Virus record (IMG/VR): IMGVR_UViG_3300009158_003086
Coordinates: 1-34,827 of that record
Reading direction: 5' to 3' (one strand)
DNA length: 34,827 nt
From: a virus
Numbering within the stretch: the stretch's first letter is position 1; each line of letters opens with the position of its first letter. The notes beneath the pieces are model-generated. The model was not told the DNA's origin and did no database searches. It saw only the letters and a list, made by a program, of their open reading frames with translations. A program made the translations under genes and the position numbers. Below are positions 32,244-34,827 of this stretch, piece after piece.

Positions 32244-32481
32244 GCGCGGCAAATATCAAGTTATATTGCATGACGACAATAAAACTACGTTTGATCATGT
32301 TGTTGATTGTTTAATGGATGTTTGTAGTCATAATGAATTGCAAGCATATCAATGTGCATTAATTGTGCATAATTCCGGAAAGTGTTCTATATTTGTTGAT
32401 TCATATGATGAGTGTGAACTAGTATGTGAATACTTGAATAAATTGCATTTAAAAGTTACAATAGAAAAATTTAAAAAATGA
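32173..32481 (+). CDS. clpS: ClpS-like N-degron adaptor (102 aa)
   Basis: A protein resembling the ClpP protease adaptor ClpS. From residue 28, YQVILHDDNKTTFDHVVDCL matches the E. coli ClpS region that binds N-degrons: D34 and D35 correspond to its N34 and D35, and H66 in IVHNSGK corresponds to its H66. M40 is phenylalanine here. The TFDHV and QCALIVH and GKC signatures are those of Bacteroidota ClpS. Starts at ATG 32173, 32185 or 32194; none has a clear ribosome-binding site. It may redirect host ClpAP (or ClpCP) proteolysis to other substrates; this function is inferred. Confidence 0.72.
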   Translation: MQKKMSSMNNVVLSEMLKKQSNPKRGKYQVILHDDNKTTFDHVVDCLMDVCSHNELQAYQCALIVHNSGKCSIFVDSYDECELVCEYLNKLHLKVTIEKFKK

Positions 32482-32675
32482 TATTACGATTATTAACACC
32501 GTTTTATAAATTTAAGATTGCATTACTTCATGCAAAATATCATAAACATATGCGACGAGCAGATATAGCACGTGCAGCATCTGATATTATTAAATTTAAA
32601 AAACATGTATACAATGCCGAAGACGCTTGGCGCAAATTAGTTATATTAACACATAAAATCAAACCAAATGGGTAA
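32478..32675 (+). CDS. Small basic hypothetical protein (65 aa)
   Basis: Coupled to the ClpS-like gene by an ATGA overlap. The product is basic, with many lysines, arginines and histidines (KFKIALLHAKYHKHMRRADI). It looks helical and could bind nucleic acid or a partner protein. No family recognised. It overlaps the next gene by eight bases. Confidence 0.5.
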   Translation: MILRLLTPFYKFKIALLHAKYHKHMRRADIARAASDIIKFKKHVYNAEDAWRKLVILTHKIKPNG

Positions 32676-33054
32676 AAAATCAGCACACACAGGAATGTCT
32701 CCTAAGGATAGATCTATCAATTTAATGGATAAATTTATTAGACGAAATGAAAACAGAAATAGAGATATGCCGTTTGTATCTGCAATTAGAAAAGATTCGA
32801 ACATTCCTATAGACCAATGGCCTTTAAAGGATCAAATTGAATATTGGAATAACAGAACCGATAAAGACAGATTTGTGGACAAGTATCCAGTATATTCGTT
32901 TTGGATCGATGCCGTTCAATCAATATCAAAAGTACACCCGCAAACATTTACAGATTGGACCGTAAAGTTAAAACCTAGGTTGCAAGAATTATATGATGGC
33001 AAAGTATCTCCAAAAGAAACAATGATTGAACTAAGGAAACTAGGTGTATATTAA
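32668..33054 (+). CDS. Hypothetical protein (128 aa)
   Basis: A basic, polar protein with an N-terminal GKKSAHTGMSPKDRSINLMD and tryptophans in PIDQWPLKDQIEYW. The last third is helical (KLKPRLQELYDGKVSPKETM). I recognise no domain. It overlaps the preceding gene by eight bases and its stop abuts the HNH gene start. Confidence 0.5.
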   Translation: MGKKSAHTGMSPKDRSINLMDKFIRRNENRNRDMPFVSAIRKDSNIPIDQWPLKDQIEYWNNRTDKDRFVDKYPVYSFWIDAVQSISKVHPQTFTDWTVKLKPRLQELYDGKVSPKETMIELRKLGVY

Positions 33055-33609
33055 ATGGAACCGAAGCAGTATAAATACATATATGGCATAGGCAAAACAG
33101 CACTCGATATTCCAGAAAGTGAAATTCGATATGCAATGGAGAATACAAAATCTAATGCTGAAGCGGCTCGCTTTCTCAAAATATCATTTACTACTTATAA
33201 AAAGTATGCTCGATTATATACTGATAGAGATACCAATAAAACATTGTATGAACTGCATAAGAATCAATTCGGCATTGGTATAAGAAAAGATGTAGCAAAT
33301 GCCCGTAAAGGAATTTATTCAATTGACAATATACTTGAAGGTAAACATCCTCAGTATCCTACCTGGAAGTTACGCAATCGATTATTAGCATTAGCAATTC
33401 TGCCAGAAGAATGCGGCAGCTGTGGATATTCAGAACGCAGAGTAACGGATGATACTGTGCCTCTATTTTTAGACCATCTAGACGGCGATGCAACAAATCA
33501 TTGCATAGAAAATTTGCAAATGTTATGTTTAAATTGTTTTTATCAACAATCAGGTAACCCATTCAATGAAAATAAAGAAAATTATTGGAATTACAATTTA
33601 CTTGAGTGA
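33055..33609 (+). CDS. HNH endonuclease-like protein with N-terminal helix-turn-helix
   Basis: The N-terminus (about 30-55, KSNAEAARFLKISFTTYKKY) resembles a helix-turn-helix DNA-binding segment. The C-terminal half has a C120-x2-C123 pair, FLDHLDGDATNH with D140-H141, IENL with N153, and LCLNC (C158, C161), matching the zinc-bound HNH layout. An aromatic residue follows the last cysteine where many family members have histidine. It looks like a site-specific DNA endonuclease, possibly a free-standing homing enzyme. Confidence 0.8.
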   Translation: MEPKQYKYIYGIGKTALDIPESEIRYAMENTKSNAEAARFLKISFTTYKKYARLYTDRDTNKTLYELHKNQFGIGIRKDVANARKGIYSIDNILEGKHPQYPTWKLRNRLLALAILPEECGSCGYSERRVTDDTVPLFLDHLDGDATNHCIENLQMLCLNCFYQQSGNPFNENKENYWNYNLLE

Positions 33610-33617
33610 TATTTATT
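33610..33617 (+). promoter_or_regulatory. TATTTATT element, second copy of the 18-base repeat
   Basis: TGATATTTATTAATATGA at 33607-33624 is identical to 30842-30859. As in the first copy it bridges a stop codon and a start codon. This identity supports ATG 33621 (rather than ATG 33630) as the start of the next gene. Confidence 0.4.
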
Positions 33618-33620
33618 AAT

Positions 33621-34370
33621 ATGATATCAATGAAATCACTTATAATAGAAGGCCGGTATGACGGATTAGTTACTCAGTTATCTAATAAATTATTAGGCCT
33701 AGTAAAATCTAGTTATGCTGCTGTAACAGATCCGGATGGAACATTTTCAGGACAAAAGATATATTTTAAACAAGGTGAGACAGTACCTAATATCGATGAT
33801 GATGCAGTACAGAAACACATTTACTTTGAAGAAGTTGATAACACAACTATCCCGGTAGAATTTTATTTGTCACTTAAAGTACAATGGATTGACGGGTTTA
33901 ATGATTTCCGTGCCGGTGGAGATGCATATAATGATACAACGAAGCAAGCCGGCGAACCACCTTTAATTGAAATAAGATTTCAAATAGATACCGCTGAGTA
34001 TCCAAAGGTATTATCAGAAGTAGCAATGCAACTTCGTGACACATTACGACATGAAATTGAACATGTAACTCAACCGGGTTGGAATTTAATTGATGGTAAA
34101 TATATTCCTTCCGACCAGGCATTGAGAACAAAAATAGAAACAGGAACTTTGCCTCCAGCTCGTTACTTTACATTGCCAAAAGAAACACCAGCAATGCTTC
34201 AAGGAATGTATTTTAAGGCTAAGAAATCAAAAATACCATTCAAACAAGTTGTTAATGATTATTTAGATATCTGGGTATCTAACAATACCATTACAGATCA
34301 AGATAAAGAATCCATATTAACAACATGGCGAAACTATTTACCAAAACTAGGAATAAGGCAGGAGATATAA
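33621..34370 (+). CDS. HExxH metalloprotease-like late protein with candidate targeting peptide
   Basis: The ATG at 33621 is chosen because it lies at the same place in the 18-base repeat as the start of the 110-residue late gene. The N-terminus MISMKSLIIEG ends in I-I-E after ten residues, like a capsid-targeting peptide. LRDTLRHEIEHVTQPG contains H144-E-x-x-H148, the zinc metalloprotease signature. The rest is mostly strand-rich (VEFYLSLKVQWI, LIEIRFQIDTAEY). Likely a late, possibly packaged, metallopeptidase of unknown target. 249 residues. Confidence 0.72.
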   Translation: MISMKSLIIEGRYDGLVTQLSNKLLGLVKSSYAAVTDPDGTFSGQKIYFKQGETVPNIDDDAVQKHIYFEEVDNTTIPVEFYLSLKVQWIDGFNDFRAGGDAYNDTTKQAGEPPLIEIRFQIDTAEYPKVLSEVAMQLRDTLRHEIEHVTQPGWNLIDGKYIPSDQALRTKIETGTLPPARYFTLPKETPAMLQGMYFKAKKSKIPFKQVVNDYLDIWVSNNTITDQDKESILTTWRNYLPKLGIRQEI

Positions 34371-34801
34371 TGTATCATATCGATGAAGCATGTTGGGATG
34401 GCTACCAACAATTTGGAATGAAGAAAAAAGGTGGAAAGCAAGTACCAAATTGCGTTCCAATTAAAGAAGCTGATGGTTATTGTTCATCATGTTTAATTGA
34501 AGCAATTGAATCTGCAGATGCAAATCCAGAATACATACACATAATGCAACCAGGTATCAACGAAGCAGAATACCATGGACGTAAAGTTCAATTAGGTAAA
34601 CCAACTCGTGGTGATGTTAAAAAATTTAAGGTCTACGTTAAGAACCCAAAAGGCAACGTTATAAAAGTTAATTTTGGCGATCCCAATATGAAGATTAAAA
34701 GTTATATTCCTGCACGTAGACGCAGTTACAGAGCCAGACATCATTGTGAAAATCCAGGACCTAGAACCAAAGCAAACTATTGGTCTTGTAGAAATTGGTA
34801 A
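34370..34801 (+). CDS. Conserved virion-type protein with C-terminal Cys/His/Trp motif
   Basis: Start placed at ATG 34370, in a TAATG overlap and preceded by GGCAGGAGATATA, a good ribosome-binding site; ATG 34325 would overlap the preceding gene by 46 bases. A 143-residue protein: an acidic N-terminal part (YHIDEACWDGYQQFG, then KKGGKQVPNCVPIKEA), a middle KFKVYVKNPKGN block, and a basic C-terminus RRSYRARHHCENPG followed by YWSCRNW. This last motif block recurs in late proteins of large marine-type phages (recalled, not checked). Function unknown; a structural or head-associated role is inferred. Confidence 0.6.
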   Translation: MYHIDEACWDGYQQFGMKKKGGKQVPNCVPIKEADGYCSSCLIEAIESADANPEYIHIMQPGINEAEYHGRKVQLGKPTRGDVKKFKVYVKNPKGNVIKVNFGDPNMKIKSYIPARRRSYRARHHCENPGPRTKANYWSCRNW

Positions 34802-34819
34802 GTTGTAGTTTTTTTCATA

Positions 34820-34827
34820 TATTTATA
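34820..34827 (+). promoter_or_regulatory. TATTTATA element at the window end
   Basis: TATTTATA occupies the last eight bases, 19 bases after the last gene's stop and after a run of seven Ts. It repeats the boundary element and probably precedes another late gene outside the window. Confidence 0.38.

Noticed and set aside
34325-34369. Earlier ATG for the last gene
   Set aside because: It would overlap the metalloprotease-like gene by 46 bases; ATG 34370 has a GGAG site and a TAATG overlap.
1-34827. Many open frames on the minus strand (for example 1507-1854, 25588-26094, 18137-18499)
   Set aside because: They lie opposite better-supported + strand genes with recognised domains, have low-complexity translations, and lack ribosome-binding sites and neighbour coupling. 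All convincing genes run on the + strand.
1-34827. T4-type late promoters (TATAAATA) on the minus strand
   Set aside because: TATTTATA copies would read as TATAAATA leftward, but no leftward genes are seen.
1-34827. tRNA genes, CRISPR arrays, insertion sequences and integrase
   Set aside because: No cloverleaf-like GC-rich stems, spaced repeats, inverted terminal repeats or transposase/integrase motifs were noticed. A tRNA search tool was not available, so this is a reading by eye.

Overview
The window looks like part of an AT-rich genome of a T4-like tailed phage (myovirus). Every supported gene is on the + strand. Genes are packed end to end, and most junctions are ATGA or TAATG overlaps. 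The host is probably a member of Bacteroidota. The best sequence clue is a ClpS-like protein (32173-32481) carrying the Bacteroidota-style signature (TFDHV, QCALIVH, GKC). The scarcity of Shine-Dalgarno sequences at coupled junctions fits this but is weaker evidence. The GC content, host and habitat were not computed or proven.

Layout. (1) 1-4524, replication and nucleotide metabolism: the end of a sliding clamp, dUTPase, clamp-loader large (gp44) and small (gp62) subunits, a Cas4/AddB-like PD-(D/E)XK nuclease with four cysteines, a SLOG/DUF2493-like protein and several small unknowns. (2) 4568-21882, a 17-kb glycan island of 19 genes: GT-B, GT-A and GT9-like glycosyltransferases, two cupins, two methyltransferases, a short DegT-type aminotransferase, GDP-mannose 4,6-dehydratase, an ATP-grasp ligase, a HAD phosphatase, a CapE/PseB-like dehydratase with a CapF-like reductase, a PIG-L-type deacetylase, another NAD-dependent epimerase and a three-part fusion protein. 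(3) 21970-24226, lysis: a small membrane protein, a GH19 endolysin, an L,D-transpeptidase-like protein, a holin and a four-helix membrane protein. (4) 24257-34801, virion and late genes: a large protein with a pretoxin-like hydrophobic core, a nucleotidyltransferase-like protein with a LETM1-like segment, a repeat-rich fiber protein, a second holin-like protein, a tail-lysozyme-domain protein, the ClpS-like adaptor, an HNH protein, an HExxH protein and a terminal structural-type protein.

How the parts may work together. The glycan island could make and attach a modified sugar chain, either to the virion or to the host surface, with Gmd, the aminotransferase and the CapE/CapF-like enzymes making unusual nucleotide sugars. 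In the late region several proteins begin with a short peptide ending in (L/I)xE. This resembles the capsid-targeting peptide that the T4 prohead protease removes from internal head proteins, so a lysozyme and a metalloprotease-like protein may be packaged in the head. A recurring TATTTAT(A/T) element sits at module and late-gene boundaries and may be a promoter or another regulatory signal.

No tRNA, rRNA, CRISPR array, insertion sequence or integrase was recognised, and there is no gene-free stretch longer than about 100 bases.
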